Positions 7,169-15,536 of a stretch of 32,055 nucleotides of DNA are shown here, piece after piece. Source of the stretch: Bacteroidota bacterium (GTDB taxonomy: Bacteria > Bacteroidota > Rhodothermia > Rhodothermales > UBA10348); the NCBI GenBank assembly GCA_027622005.1, contig JAQBZH010000028.1, forward strand, positions 1 through 32,055, written 5' to 3'. The translations under genes and the position numbers were made by a program. The notes under the pieces are model-generated. The model saw only the letters and a program-made list of their open reading frames with translations. It had not been told where the DNA came from and ran no database searches. Every line of letters begins with the position of its first letter. Within the stretch, counting starts at the first letter, position 1.

Positions 7169-8472
7169 AATGAACCCCTCAAATAGGCATCGATGCTAAA
7201 CGCAGCCACTTTACCGTCCTGCACGGCGTCTACAATTTCAGCTCCTTTGTGGGTGCAATCTCCGCCCACGAAGAGTCCTTGGATGGAAGTCGTGCCACCG
7301 GGGCCCTTTTTAACCGGATCTAAGCCCAAACCCGCCAAAACAGGAGTTTGTCCGAGCGCTTTTATCGCCATGTCGCAGTCGAGAACGAATTCCGAGCCCG
7401 GGACGGTCCGTTGCTCGCTACCCCGTCCTGTTCCGGACAAAACACGGACCATTTTCACCCCCGTCAACAGCCCGTTCGGAGCCACAAATTCCAAGGGTTG
7501 TGCCGACCAACAAAACTCAATGCCGTCCGATTTGGCAAGCTCATATTCGTAGTTGAACGCGGACATTTCAGCGGCTGTCCGGCGGTAAGCTATAGTTACC
7601 TTTTTTGCCCCTAATCGTACGGCTTGCGTCGCGGTGTCGACCGCCGTATTTCCTGCTCCGATCACGACCACGTTTTCGCCGACCACGCATTCCGAAAGTG
7701 GTCCCGTATGGCTCTGAAAAATGAACTCTAGCGATTCAAAAACCCCCCTGGCGTCCTCGCCGGGAAGGTTTAACCTCGCGGTCGAGCCGAGACCAACAGC
7801 CACAAAAACGGCATCGTGTTCTTGCAGCAGCCCTGCCAATCCAGCTTCATCTACCCGATGGTTAAGCCTCAGATCGACTCCCATGTCAAGAATGGGCTGA
7901 ATCTCGCTGAGGGAAAATTCGGTCGTGATTTTATAGGCTGAAATGCCGAATGTACCCAGTCCTCCTGGAGTATCCCGCGCTTCAAACAGGGTTACCCCAT
8001 GACCTAACACGCGCAAATTGTGTGCGCAGGAAAGACCCGCTGGGCCCGACCCAATGATGGCAACTGACTTTCCGGTTGCCGCGCCCGGTTCGAAAAACCA
8101 AAGACCGCGCTCGGCGGCATAATCAGTCGCATACCGCTGAAGTCGCCCAATCTGGACTGGGCTGCTCAAAAGGGTTCGGTCTACGCAAGCTCCTTCGCAC
8201 AAAACTTCGGTTGGGCAGGCCCTTGCACAAGATCCCCCAAGAATGTTCTCTTCGAGGATGGTTTCGGCCGCTCCACCGGGATTATCGTGCAAAATTTGTC
8301 GGATGAATTTGGGGACATCAATGCCCGTTGGACAGGCCCGCATGCACGGAGCATCATAACAAAAAAGACATTTTGAAGCGTCCGTGACCGCTTCGTCTCG
8401 CGAAAACGCGGGATGAAGATCGGTAAAGTTCTCCGTCAGCTGGGAAGGAGATAGTTTCGTCTTTTCGATCAT
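7165..8472 (-). CDS. preT: Dihydropyrimidine dehydrogenase, NAD/FAD subunit PreT
   Basis: The electron-transfer partner of PreA, a glutamate-synthase-small-subunit-like flavoprotein of 435 residues that passes electrons from NADH to the iron-sulphur centres. The N-terminal part has CLFCYDAPCMRACPTGIDVP (~residues 36-55) and CARACPTEVLCEGAC, cysteine motifs for Fe-S centres. The FAD-binding motif IIGSGPAGLSCAHNL lies at ~140-154 and the NAD-binding motif VVIGAGNTAVDTA at ~273-285. The C-terminal GLFVGGDCTHKGAEIVDA is the usual FAD-contacting end. It sits directly upstream of preA with a 4-base overlap. A 141-base gap with GC-rich hairpins separates it from the upstream dehydrogenase gene. Confidence 0.95.
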   Translation of the reverse strand: MIEKTKLSPSQLTENFTDLHPAFSRDEAVTDASKCLFCYDAPCMRACPTGIDVPKFIRQILHDNPGGAAETILEENILGGSCARACPTEVLCEGACVDRTLLSSPVQIGRLQRYATDYAAERGLWFFEPGAATGKSVAIIGSGPAGLSCAHNLRVLGHGVTLFEARDTPGGLGTFGISAYKITTEFSLSEIQPILDMGVDLRLNHRVDEAGLAGLLQEHDAVFVAVGLGSTARLNLPGEDARGVFESLEFIFQSHTGPLSECVVGENVVVIGAGNTAVDTATQAVRLGAKKVTIAYRRTAAEMSAFNYEYELAKSDGIEFCWSAQPLEFVAPNGLLTGVKMVRVLSGTGRGSEQRTVPGSEFVLDCDMAIKALGQTPVLAGLGLDPVKKGPGGTTSIQGLFVGGDCTHKGAEIVDAVQDGKVAAFSIDAYLRGSL

Positions 8473-8526
8473 ACGGTCGGTTCTGGGTTAACGATGTCGA
8501 AAACGGGCGGGGAAGCTACGCTGGTT

Positions 8527-8602
8527 GTTTGGCGCGGGCGCCGGTTAGGTCGTTTGGCGCGGCCGCCGATTGCGCGGGCGGCGCAAGCGCCGGCCGCCCG
8601 CG
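8527..8602. repeat. GC-rich hairpin/repeat array between mmsA-like gene and preT
   Basis: A stretch far richer in G+C than its neighbours. GTTTGGCGCGG occurs at 8527-8537 and again at 8552-8562, with a weaker third copy near 8569. Each copy leads into a short palindrome (GGCGCGGGCGCC at 8531-8542). The strongest dyad pairs 8573-8584 with 8587-8602 around an AA loop, 12 base pairs with a 4-base GGCC bulge in the right arm. It resembles REP-type elements and could stabilise, process or attenuate the operon transcript between the two genes. Confidence 0.6.
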
Positions 8603-8613
8603 TAAACACCGAC

Positions 8614-10086
8614 TTAGCTCATCCAGTTCGCTTTGTTGCTCGCAGACCACTTGGTGGTCACTTTCTTTGTTCTGGACCAGAAGTCGATGGCTGTTGGTCC
8701 GGTAATGTCCCCACCCCCAAACGCGCTGTCGTTCCATCCCCCGAAAGCGAAAGGTTCGCGTGGAACGGGCACTCCAATGTTGACCCCAATCATCCCCGCG
8801 CTTGCTTTGTCCGTGAAATACTGCGCCGTGCCTCCCGAAGAGGTGTAAATGGCGGCGGCGTTGCCGTATGGATTGGCATTTTCAATGGCCAACGCATCGT
8901 CCAACGTTTTGCACCGGATAATGGTAAGCGTTGGACCAAAGATTTCGTTGCAAGAGGCCTCGTGATCTGGGGTCGCATAGTCGATGATGCTTGCGCCGAG
9001 GTAGCGTCCTCCGGCTGGAGCTTCTGCCAACGAGGCCTTACGTCCATCCAGTGTTAGAACAGCACCACCGGCTTCTGTGCGCGCCAAATATCCGGTGATT
9101 CGGTCATAAGCGCCCTCCGAAATGATGGCCCCGATGTCTTTCCCGACCACCAATTCCTCCATTTTCGTTTTGACGAGGTCCAGAATAGGATCGCAGTCTC
9201 CCACGGCCAACAATACGCTGGCGGCCATGCACCGCTGTCCCGCGCAACCAACGACGGACGAAACCACATTAGCAGCAGTCATCTCAAGATCGGCGTCAGG
9301 GACGACTACAAGGTGGTTTTTCGCTCCACCAAGTGCTCGGACGCGTTTTCCGGCGGCAGATCCGCGTTCAAACACCTTGCGCGCTACGTGGGTGGAGCCC
9401 ACAAATCCAATAGCGGAAATACCCGGGTGGTCGCACATCGCATCCACGATTTCGCGATCTCCATTGACCACCGAAAAGACTCCAGCGGGAAGCCCCGAGG
9501 CTTCAAGCAATCGCCCGATCTCGAGCGCGCTAAGCGGCGTTTGTTCGGAAGGCTTGAGGATGACAGCGTTTCCGAGTCCTATCGACATCGGGATCATCCA
9601 CATCGGCACCATAAAGGGAAAATTGAAAGGGGTAATGATGGCCGTCACACCCAGCGGTGCTCGCATCGTCTTGCACTCAACCCCCTTGCTGACTTCCAGA
9701 ATATCGCCGGTGGCAATCTGCGGAAGGCTCGCGCCAAACTCCAGGCATTCTATGGCCCTTAGAACGCTTCCCAGCGATTCAGCGTGGGTCTTGCCGTTTT
9801 CGAGCGAAACGATTTCGGCCAAATAGTCCTTTTCCGCTTCAACTAGGGCCTTCATTTTATACATTACCTGGACGCGGTCTTTGAGCGGGACTTCCGCCCA
9901 ATCGCGCTGAGCCTCCGTTGCAACCCGCACGGCGGCGTCAAGCTCAGCCGCTGTCGACATAGGAAGCTCTGCGATGACTTCGCCCGTACTCGGATTTACG
10001 ACGGGTATGCTTCGAAAACTCTTGCTTATAACCCGGTGTCCGCCAACGATATTCGGTAGGATTCTCTCGACTAATACTTCGCTCAT
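8614..10086 (-). CDS. mmsA: CoA-acylating methylmalonate-semialdehyde dehydrogenase
   Basis: An aldehyde dehydrogenase of 490 residues, the normal MMSDH length. It would oxidise malonate semialdehyde (from uracil) or methylmalonate semialdehyde (from thymine) to acetyl-CoA or propionyl-CoA with NAD+ and loss of CO2. Visible features are the NAD-site loop TPFNFPFMVPMWMIP (~152-166), the MMSDH-specific RALGGAKNHLVVVPDAD (~250-266), where ordinary aldehyde dehydrogenases carry a catalytic Glu, and the active Cys286 in GCAGQRCMAAS. Its start overlaps the dihydropyrimidinase stop by 4 bases (ATGA), implying coupling. Its position in a pyrimidine cluster supports this role over valine or inositol breakdown, although the enzyme could serve those as well. 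Confidence 0.92.
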   Translation of the reverse strand: MSEVLVERILPNIVGGHRVISKSFRSIPVVNPSTGEVIAELPMSTAAELDAAVRVATEAQRDWAEVPLKDRVQVMYKMKALVEAEKDYLAEIVSLENGKTHAESLGSVLRAIECLEFGASLPQIATGDILEVSKGVECKTMRAPLGVTAIITPFNFPFMVPMWMIPMSIGLGNAVILKPSEQTPLSALEIGRLLEASGLPAGVFSVVNGDREIVDAMCDHPGISAIGFVGSTHVARKVFERGSAAGKRVRALGGAKNHLVVVPDADLEMTAANVVSSVVGCAGQRCMAASVLLAVGDCDPILDLVKTKMEELVVGKDIGAIISEGAYDRITGYLARTEAGGAVLTLDGRKASLAEAPAGGRYLGASIIDYATPDHEASCNEIFGPTLTIIRCKTLDDALAIENANPYGNAAAIYTSSGGTAQYFTDKASAGMIGVNIGVPVPREPFAFGGWNDSAFGGGDITGPTAIDFWSRTKKVTTKWSASNKANWMS

Positions 10087-11492
10087 AATGCTTCCCTTTC
10101 AGATGCTGTTAATCCGGCCTTTTTGCGGGATAGCCACTTGCCCCGGCCCGCTTTTCCAACCACTTTATAATTGTCCACAATCACGTCTCCGCGCGAAATG
10201 GTCGTACGCGAAAACCCGGCCAAGGACATTCCCGTGTAAGGCGACCAATCCGCATTAGTTTCCATTGTGGTATGGTCCACAACGATCTCATGCGTCGGGT
10301 GAATGATGGCGAAATCGGCGTCGGCGCCGACCTGGATTGCACCTTTTCGCGGCGCCAAACCCATAATGCGAGCGGGGTTCGAAGATAGTTTTTCGCACAT
10401 CTGCTCAATAGTGATGCGTCCAGCCCGAACCCCGGTCGTGTACACCACGGGAAGCAAGGTTTCGAGGCCCGGCATGCCCATTGGAATTTTGGTAAAATCG
10501 CCTGCCCACATCGCCTTTTGCTCCCTCGTGAACGTGCACGTATCGGTCGATACCACCGATACCTCGCCCGTCAGCATTCCTTCCCAAAGCCGTTCTATAT
10601 CCTTTGGCTTTTTGATCTGAGGGCAACAGGCGTACAAATGTCCATCAGGCCCGGCAAATAGAGAATCATCTAAAACAAGGTACTGGGCGCATGTTTCAGC
10701 AAGAATCGGCACTCCACGAGACTGTGCTTCCCGTACAATATCGGCCCCCTCACCTGTGGACATGTGTACGATATAGAGACTTCCGCCTGTGATTTCACAC
10801 CATTTTGCCGCCCGTTGGATGGCTTCCGCTTCGATAAAGTTTGGCCGAGACATCGCGTGGAGTTGAGCGCCGTACGTAGCCATTAACTCCGGTTTGTGAT
10901 GCCGTGCGATGAGTTCGTCCAAAACACGGGAGGACTCGGCGTGCACCAAAAGCATGGTGCCGAGCTCCTTCATTTTCTCCAAGGTCCCAAACAGTGCACG
11001 GTCGTCAGACTGCCAACCCTCGGATTCGTAAATCATAAACTCTTTGAACGTCGAAAACCCGCGCTCGACCATGCCTTCAATCTGATCTTTGTGCTCGTCC
11101 CACCGCGTAATGCAGATGTGAAACGTGTAGTCGATTAAGGCCTTTCCCTCAGCCTTTTTGTGCCAGTTATCGGCGGCATCGTTCAAGGAATCCCCAGCGT
11201 ATGGAATCGCGAAGTCGATCAGCGTGGTGACACCGCCGCGTGCTCCCGCCCGTGTTCCGGTATAATAATCGTCGGAAGAAGTGGTCCCGCAAAACGGGAG
11301 CGCGAGATGCACGTGCACGTCAAGTACTCCTGGGAGCACGAAATGGCCTGATGCATCGACCACTTTCGCACCAGAAGTGTCCAAGCCGGCTCCAATCGCG
11401 GCTATCGTTTCACCTTTGATGCCCACATCGACTGTTTGAACCCCATCAGGGGTTACCACTTTTCCACCTTTTATGACGGTATCGAAGCTCAT
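10083..11492 (-). CDS. hydA: Dihydropyrimidinase (D-hydantoinase family)
   Basis: A cyclic amidohydrolase that opens dihydrouracil or dihydrothymine to N-carbamoyl-beta-amino acids. Metal ligands visible are the HVH of LDVHVHL (~residues 60-62), the carbamylated lysine in STFKEFMIYES (about Lys150, as usual in this family), the His in LLVHAESS and in YIVHMSTGEG, and the Asp in VVSTDTCTF. The length is typical. I placed the start at the second ATG because GAGGAG lies six bases upstream of it; the first ATG, two codons earlier, directly abuts that Shine-Dalgarno site. It follows the aminotransferase gene closely, and its stop overlaps the dehydrogenase start. Confidence 0.93.
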   Translation of the reverse strand: MSFDTVIKGGKVVTPDGVQTVDVGIKGETIAAIGAGLDTSGAKVVDASGHFVLPGVLDVHVHLALPFCGTTSSDDYYTGTRAGARGGVTTLIDFAIPYAGDSLNDAADNWHKKAEGKALIDYTFHICITRWDEHKDQIEGMVERGFSTFKEFMIYESEGWQSDDRALFGTLEKMKELGTMLLVHAESSRVLDELIARHHKPELMATYGAQLHAMSRPNFIEAEAIQRAAKWCEITGGSLYIVHMSTGEGADIVREAQSRGVPILAETCAQYLVLDDSLFAGPDGHLYACCPQIKKPKDIERLWEGMLTGEVSVVSTDTCTFTREQKAMWAGDFTKIPMGMPGLETLLPVVYTTGVRAGRITIEQMCEKLSSNPARIMGLAPRKGAIQVGADADFAIIHPTHEIVVDHTTMETNADWSPYTGMSLAGFSRTTISRGDVIVDNYKVVGKAGRGKWLSRKKAGLTASEREAL

Positions 11493-11502
11493 AACCATCT
11501 CC

Positions 11503-12870
11503 TCAATTTCCGGATGCTACAGCCAATGCCTCATCAAGCGCCCAGAGGGTAAAGTCGGCATCTTGTTTGGTGATACACATGGGTGGCTTGATGCGGAGCA
11601 CGTTGCCATACAATCCGCCTTTGCCAATAAGCACGCCGCGCTCCCGAAGCTCTTCAATCACGACACCCGTTCCAGCCCCGTTTGGAGTTTTAGATGCTTT
11701 GTCGGTAACAATTTCCATACCGAGCATCAACCCCATCCCACGCACATCTCCCACAATTTCGTGCCGCTTCTTAAGTCGCTCCATACCTTCCTTGAGGTGT
11801 CCGCCGACTACGCGGCAGTTTTCTTGCAAGCCGTCTTCTTCAATGACTTCCAGAACCGCGAGGCCGGCAGCCATACTCACCGGGTTACCACCGTACGTGT
11901 TAAAGTGCAAGCTGGATGTAAATTTGTCAGCGATCTCCCGCGTAGTGGTCACTGCTGCCATTGGGACACCGTTCCCGATACCTTTGGCCAGTACCACCAT
12001 ATCTGGGAGCACGCCCGAATTCTGAAATCCCCAATAGTTTTCACCCGTCCGTCCGAAGCCCGTTTGAACTTCATCTGCAATGCAAAGTCCACCGTGCTCC
12101 CGAATCAGCGAGTAAACTTCGCCCAAATAATTATGTGCTCCCGATGTCACTCCACCAACGCCTTGAATCGGCTCCGCGATAAACGCGGCAACTTTGCCAG
12201 GAGTTGAAAACTTGAGCAGCTCCCGCATTTCATTCACACTTTTAGTCGCAATCTCCTCAGGCGTGCCCGGAAACACATTTCGATACGGGTCAGGACTCAT
12301 CGCATGATGTACCCGTGTCCCCAAAGGAATATCTCGCTTCCACGTGTGAAGAGAGGTCAGATCTGCGGAGGATGAGGACATTCCGTGGTAAGCGTTTCGT
12401 AGCGCAATGACGTCGGTGTTACCCGTGTACATCCGGGCCATGTTGATGGCTAGTTCGTTCGCCTCACTGCCACTGTTTACGAAATAGGTTACTTCAAGAC
12501 CCTTTGGCATCTTCTCGGCCAATTTCTTCGACAAAAGCGCCAGATTCGGGTGAAGATAAATGGTCGTCGCGTGCTGAAGCGTGGCCACTTGCTCCTGAAT
12601 CTTCTTCACAATTTTCGGATGACAATGTCCGCAGGACACCGTCACGATTCCAGCCAGCATATCCAGATATCGCTTCCCGCTTTCGTCATAGAGCCACTGC
12701 ATGTGGCCATCCACAATCATGATCGGCTCTTTGTACATCTTGAAGACCGACGGATGCACGTATTGATTGCGCATCGCGGTTACTTCAGCGCGAGACGGGC
12801 CCGTATACTTCGGTGAAACATAGTTGGTGGCAGGCATGGCCACTTGTTCGGCAGTCAGAAGGTCACTCAT
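11503..12870 (-). CDS. Class III aminotransferase, AGXT2/beta-alanine type
   Basis: A PLP-dependent fold-type I aminotransferase of 455 residues, closest in style to alanine-glyoxylate aminotransferase 2. That family also acts on beta-alanine and beta-aminoisobutyrate. The PLP lysine is Lys296 in LAKGIGNGVPMAAV, the pyridine-binding aspartate is Asp266 in CIADEVQTGFGRTG, and the phosphate-binding loop is FVNSGSEANELA (~130-141). Between the ureidopropionase/transporter genes upstream and the semialdehyde dehydrogenase downstream, its job is most likely to convert the released beta-amino acid to a semialdehyde using pyruvate or glyoxylate as acceptor. The acceptor cannot be told from sequence. 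Confidence 0.9.
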   Translation of the reverse strand: MSDLLTAEQVAMPATNYVSPKYTGPSRAEVTAMRNQYVHPSVFKMYKEPIMIVDGHMQWLYDESGKRYLDMLAGIVTVSCGHCHPKIVKKIQEQVATLQHATTIYLHPNLALLSKKLAEKMPKGLEVTYFVNSGSEANELAINMARMYTGNTDVIALRNAYHGMSSSSADLTSLHTWKRDIPLGTRVHHAMSPDPYRNVFPGTPEEIATKSVNEMRELLKFSTPGKVAAFIAEPIQGVGGVTSGAHNYLGEVYSLIREHGGLCIADEVQTGFGRTGENYWGFQNSGVLPDMVVLAKGIGNGVPMAAVTTTREIADKFTSSLHFNTYGGNPVSMAAGLAVLEVIEEDGLQENCRVVGGHLKEGMERLKKRHEIVGDVRGMGLMLGMEIVTDKASKTPNGAGTGVVIEELRERGVLIGKGGLYGNVLRIKPPMCITKQDADFTLWALDEALAVASGN

Positions 12871-12886
12871 AAATCTATTTTCTTTC

Positions 12887-12926
12887 AGTTTTGGGCCCTA
12901 GTAGTCTGCTTTGGAGCCTAGTAGTC
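12887..12926 (-). repeat. Imperfect 20-base tandem duplication across the permease stop codon
   Basis: On the minus strand a 20-base unit beginning GACTACTAGG runs from 12926 to 12907 and is repeated at 12906-12887 with 16 of 20 bases identical. The first copy contains the permease stop codon TAG; the second leaves a second in-phase-looking GACTACTAG just downstream. It fills the short gap before the aminotransferase gene and looks like a slippage duplication. Confidence 0.6.
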
Positions 12927-14402
12927 AATTTTGGGGCGAAAAAGTCGGGTCAGGATAAAGTGAGTAGCTCCGGCAAGGAAGAAGCTCACAAACCAAGCGT
13001 ACGTATACAGCGTGTTGAAGATCTCGGAAACCTGAATACTTCCATTGGTTGCCTGTTGCATGAAACCGGGAATGTTGACTGAAATCCCAATCGCTACCGC
13101 TACCAGTGCTCGCCAATTGATGCCGTTGTATCCAAACGAATACTCGCCAAATCGCCGATAGAGTTCCTCGACGTTGAGCTTCATCCGGCGAAGTACAAAA
13201 TAGTCGATGATCATGACGCCACCGACGGAGCCAAGCAGTGCGCTGTAGCCGATTAACCAAGTAAAAATGTAATTCGAAAGGTCGGAATACAGTTTCCAGG
13301 GGAAGATCAAAATGCCAATCACGCCAGCAATCAGACCGCCCATTTTGAAACTGATATTTTTGGGCGACAGATTGGAGAAGTCGTTGGCCGGGGACACAAT
13401 ATTGGCCGCTATATTGGTTGATAGCGTCGCAACAGTCAAGCCCAGAAGCGAGATGCCAATTACAACCGGGCTTTCAAATCGGCCTAGTAGTACAACAGGA
13501 TCCCAAATCGCTTCTCCAAAAATGATAACCGTAGCCGACGTGACGGTTATACCGATAAAAGCAAACAGCGTCATGGTGGTCGGGAGCCCAATCAATTGGC
13601 CCAGCATTTGGTGTCGCTGATTAAACGCGTAGCGTGTAAAGTCAGGAATGTTGAGCGAAAGAGTCGCCCAGAAAGCGACCATGGCGGTCAAATTGGGCCA
13701 AAAAGAGGCCCAAAAGTCGAATTCAGTGGTTAACCCACCACGCACCTGAGCAACCGTTTCCGCCGAGAGTATTTTGGCGAATCCGCCTCCCTCCGATACC
13801 GCCCACCAGAGAAGTCCCAGACCCAATACCAAAAGAAAAGGCGCGGAAAGCGTTTCCAGCCATTTAATTGAATTGATACCGGCCAATATGACGCCAATGT
13901 TCATCGCCCAAAACAGCATGAAACAGGATAGTTGACCGAGTGATAATCCAACTATCGGAATCATATCTGCCGCGGTGGCGGGCTCAAACCCGAAAATGAT
14001 CGAGGCTAAAGTGTATATGGCCGATCCTCCAATCCAAGTTTGGATACCAAACCATCCACAGGCCACCAGGCCGCGCATAACCGCCGGAATATTCGCGCCG
14101 ATCGTGCCAAACGAAGCCCTCAAAATGACGGGGAAGGGAATTCCGTATTTGGTCCCAGCATGGGCATTGAGCACCATTGGGAGCAAAACAATCAGGTTAC
14201 CCAGCGCGATCACTAGAAGTGCTTGACCCCAGTTCATCCCCTGAGAAATCATGCCCGACGCCAATGTGTAGGTCGGAATGTTTACGGCCATGCCCACCCA
14301 CAGGGCGGCAATAGCCCACATGCTCCACGACCGATTTTCCATCGAAACGGGAGCCAGATCTTTGTTATAAAGAGCGGATTGGGTGATGTCGAGTTGGGAC
14401 AT
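12918..14402 (-). CDS. NCS1-family nucleobase/hydantoin permease (Mhp1-like)
   Basis: A 494-residue, 12-helix inner-membrane symporter of the NCS1 family. Family features include the N-terminal YNKDLAPVSMENRSW and the helix 1 motif MAVNIPTYTLASGMI. The segment GWFGIQTW (residues 116-123) places Trp117 and Gln121 at the positions that contact substrate in the hydantoin transporter Mhp1. The loop near residue 210 (GGLTTEFDFWASFW) and LSLNIPDFTRYA (~248-259) are also typical. In this operon it most likely imports uracil, thymine, dihydropyrimidines or hydantoins with Na+ or H+. The exact substrate is open. It lies between the ureidopropionase and aminotransferase genes. Confidence 0.92.
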   Translation of the reverse strand: MSQLDITQSALYNKDLAPVSMENRSWSMWAIAALWVGMAVNIPTYTLASGMISQGMNWGQALLVIALGNLIVLLPMVLNAHAGTKYGIPFPVILRASFGTIGANIPAVMRGLVACGWFGIQTWIGGSAIYTLASIIFGFEPATAADMIPIVGLSLGQLSCFMLFWAMNIGVILAGINSIKWLETLSAPFLLVLGLGLLWWAVSEGGGFAKILSAETVAQVRGGLTTEFDFWASFWPNLTAMVAFWATLSLNIPDFTRYAFNQRHQMLGQLIGLPTTMTLFAFIGITVTSATVIIFGEAIWDPVVLLGRFESPVVIGISLLGLTVATLSTNIAANIVSPANDFSNLSPKNISFKMGGLIAGVIGILIFPWKLYSDLSNYIFTWLIGYSALLGSVGGVMIIDYFVLRRMKLNVEELYRRFGEYSFGYNGINWRALVAVAIGISVNIPGFMQQATNGSIQVSEIFNTLYTYAWFVSFFLAGATHFILTRLFRPKIDY

Positions 14403-14425
14403 ACAATTCGAAGCTCGTAATGGTG

Positions 14426-15298
14426 TTACGGTTTAGTAATGGCCTCATACGAATCAGGTCGACGATCGCGGTAAAACGGCCAGATATTGCGGACTTCCCG
14501 AATCAAGTTCAAATCCAGATCCGCTACGACTACGGCGTCCTGGGTTCGAGGGCCTTCGACCATAATTTGACCCCTCGGGTTGGCGAAATACGACTGGCCA
14601 TAAAACTCACCGATATTCCAGGGTCCTTCCGTGCCTGGTCGATTGATGGCCCCCACATAGTACATATTGGCGCACGCTGCAGCCGGCTGTTCGAGTTTCC
14701 AGAGGTATTCGCTCAGACCGGCCACCGTCGCCGACGGATTGAACACGATTTCAGCGCCGTTGAGACCCAATTCGCGCCATCCTTCGGGGAAATGACGGTC
14801 ATAACAAATGTACACTCCCACTTTTCCGACCGACGTATTGAAAATGGGATATCCGAGGTTGCCCGGCCGGAAATAGAACTTCTCCCAAAAACCCGGATGG
14901 CAATGCGGGATGTGAATCTTGCGGAATTTGCCCAAATACGTACCATCGGCTTCAATAACAGCGGCGGTATTGTAGTACAAACCAGTCAGATCCTCCTCAT
15001 ACATCGGAACTATGATGACCATATGATGCTTTTTGGCGAGATCCTGCATGAGCCGGGTGGTCGGGCCATCGGGTATCTGTTCCGTCATCGAAAACCACTT
15101 TGGATTCTGTTCGGCCCCGAAATAAGGCCCGTAAAACAGTTCCTGCATACACACAACTTGGGCGCCTTTGCTCGCTGCCTCTTCAATCAACGTTACGTGT
15201 TTGTCGATCATGGAGGCTTTGATCTTCTCAACCGACGAGGACGAGGATTCACTCAATGTGGCCTGAATGAGGGCAGCGCGGACAATTCGATCTTCCAA
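14426..15298 (-). CDS. Beta-ureidopropionase (N-carbamoyl-beta-alanine amidohydrolase)
   Basis: A nitrilase-superfamily amidase of 290 residues that would hydrolyse N-carbamoyl-beta-alanine or N-carbamoyl-beta-aminoisobutyrate to the beta-amino acid, CO2 and ammonia. The catalytic triad is visible: Glu53 in CMQELFYGPYF, Lys127 in GKFRKIHIPH, Cys165 in VYICYDRHFPEGW. The motif PHCHPGFWEKFYFRPGN is characteristic of the ureidopropionase/carbamoylputrescinase branch; the operon argues for the former. It is the first gene of the cluster, and the 236-base region upstream, shared with a divergent regulator-like gene, should hold the promoter. A long opposite-strand frame over this gene is only its antisense shadow. 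Confidence 0.92.
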   Translation of the reverse strand: MEDRIVRAALIQATLSESSSSSVEKIKASMIDKHVTLIEEAASKGAQVVCMQELFYGPYFGAEQNPKWFSMTEQIPDGPTTRLMQDLAKKHHMVIIVPMYEEDLTGLYYNTAAVIEADGTYLGKFRKIHIPHCHPGFWEKFYFRPGNLGYPIFNTSVGKVGVYICYDRHFPEGWRELGLNGAEIVFNPSATVAGLSEYLWKLEQPAAACANMYYVGAINRPGTEGPWNIGEFYGQSYFANPRGQIMVEGPRTQDAVVVADLDLNLIREVRNIWPFYRDRRPDSYEAITKP

Positions 15299-15352
15299 AA
15301 CGATACTCGTTTGATTCTGGGGATGCCCTTTGCCTTCCGGAGGTGCTGGAAA

Positions 15353-15377
15353 CTATGGATAAATGGACCATCCATAG
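15353..15377. promoter_or_regulatory. Inverted repeat upstream of the pyrimidine cluster
   Basis: CTATGGAT (15353-15360) and ATCCATAG (15370-15377) form a perfect 8-base dyad with a 9-base spacer. A second nested palindrome, ATGGACCAT, sits at 15363-15371. The site is about 55-80 bases before the ureidopropionase start codon, so it could be an operator or a hairpin in the 5' leader. There is no U-run to make it an intrinsic terminator in the leftward direction. Confidence 0.4.
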
Positions 15378-15507
15378 CGGGCGACAATCACAGATGCTTA
15401 GTGTACGGAAATTTAGTCGCCTCCGCCAAAATTGCAAACCTAAGGCTCCGATTGGATTTGATCGCTCCGTCTCGGGATTAGTGAACTTTTTATAATCCCC
15501 CGCAAAA

Positions 15508-15536
15508 TCCGACGGAAATCCGTATTTTAAACGGAT
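15508..15536. promoter_or_regulatory. TCCG/CGGA half-site cluster overlapping a start codon
   Basis: Within 29 bases there is TCCGACGGA (15508-15516, a palindrome), ATCCGT (15518-15523) and ACGGAT (15531-15536). The last two form a 6-base dyad whose right arm contains the first two bases of the ATG at 15535. Further TCCGT or ACGGA copies lie at 15405 and 15466. This layout fits autoregulation by a DNA-binding protein that blocks its own initiation region. A TATAAT at 15491-15496 may be the -10 box. Confidence 0.45.

Noticed and set aside
8494-9057. 187-residue plus-strand frame over the GC-rich repeat and the MMSDH 3' end
   Set aside because: Open only because of the high GC and the codon pattern of the opposite strand; no recognisable features.
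15435-15442. TAGGTTTG on the minus strand as a -7 box for the pyrimidine cluster
   Set aside because: It matches TAnnTTTG but no -33 element is found at the right distance; left as a possibility only.
14420-15481. 353-residue plus-strand open frame
   Set aside because: It lies antisense to the beta-ureidopropionase gene, which has a full catalytic triad; the plus-strand product shows no domain.
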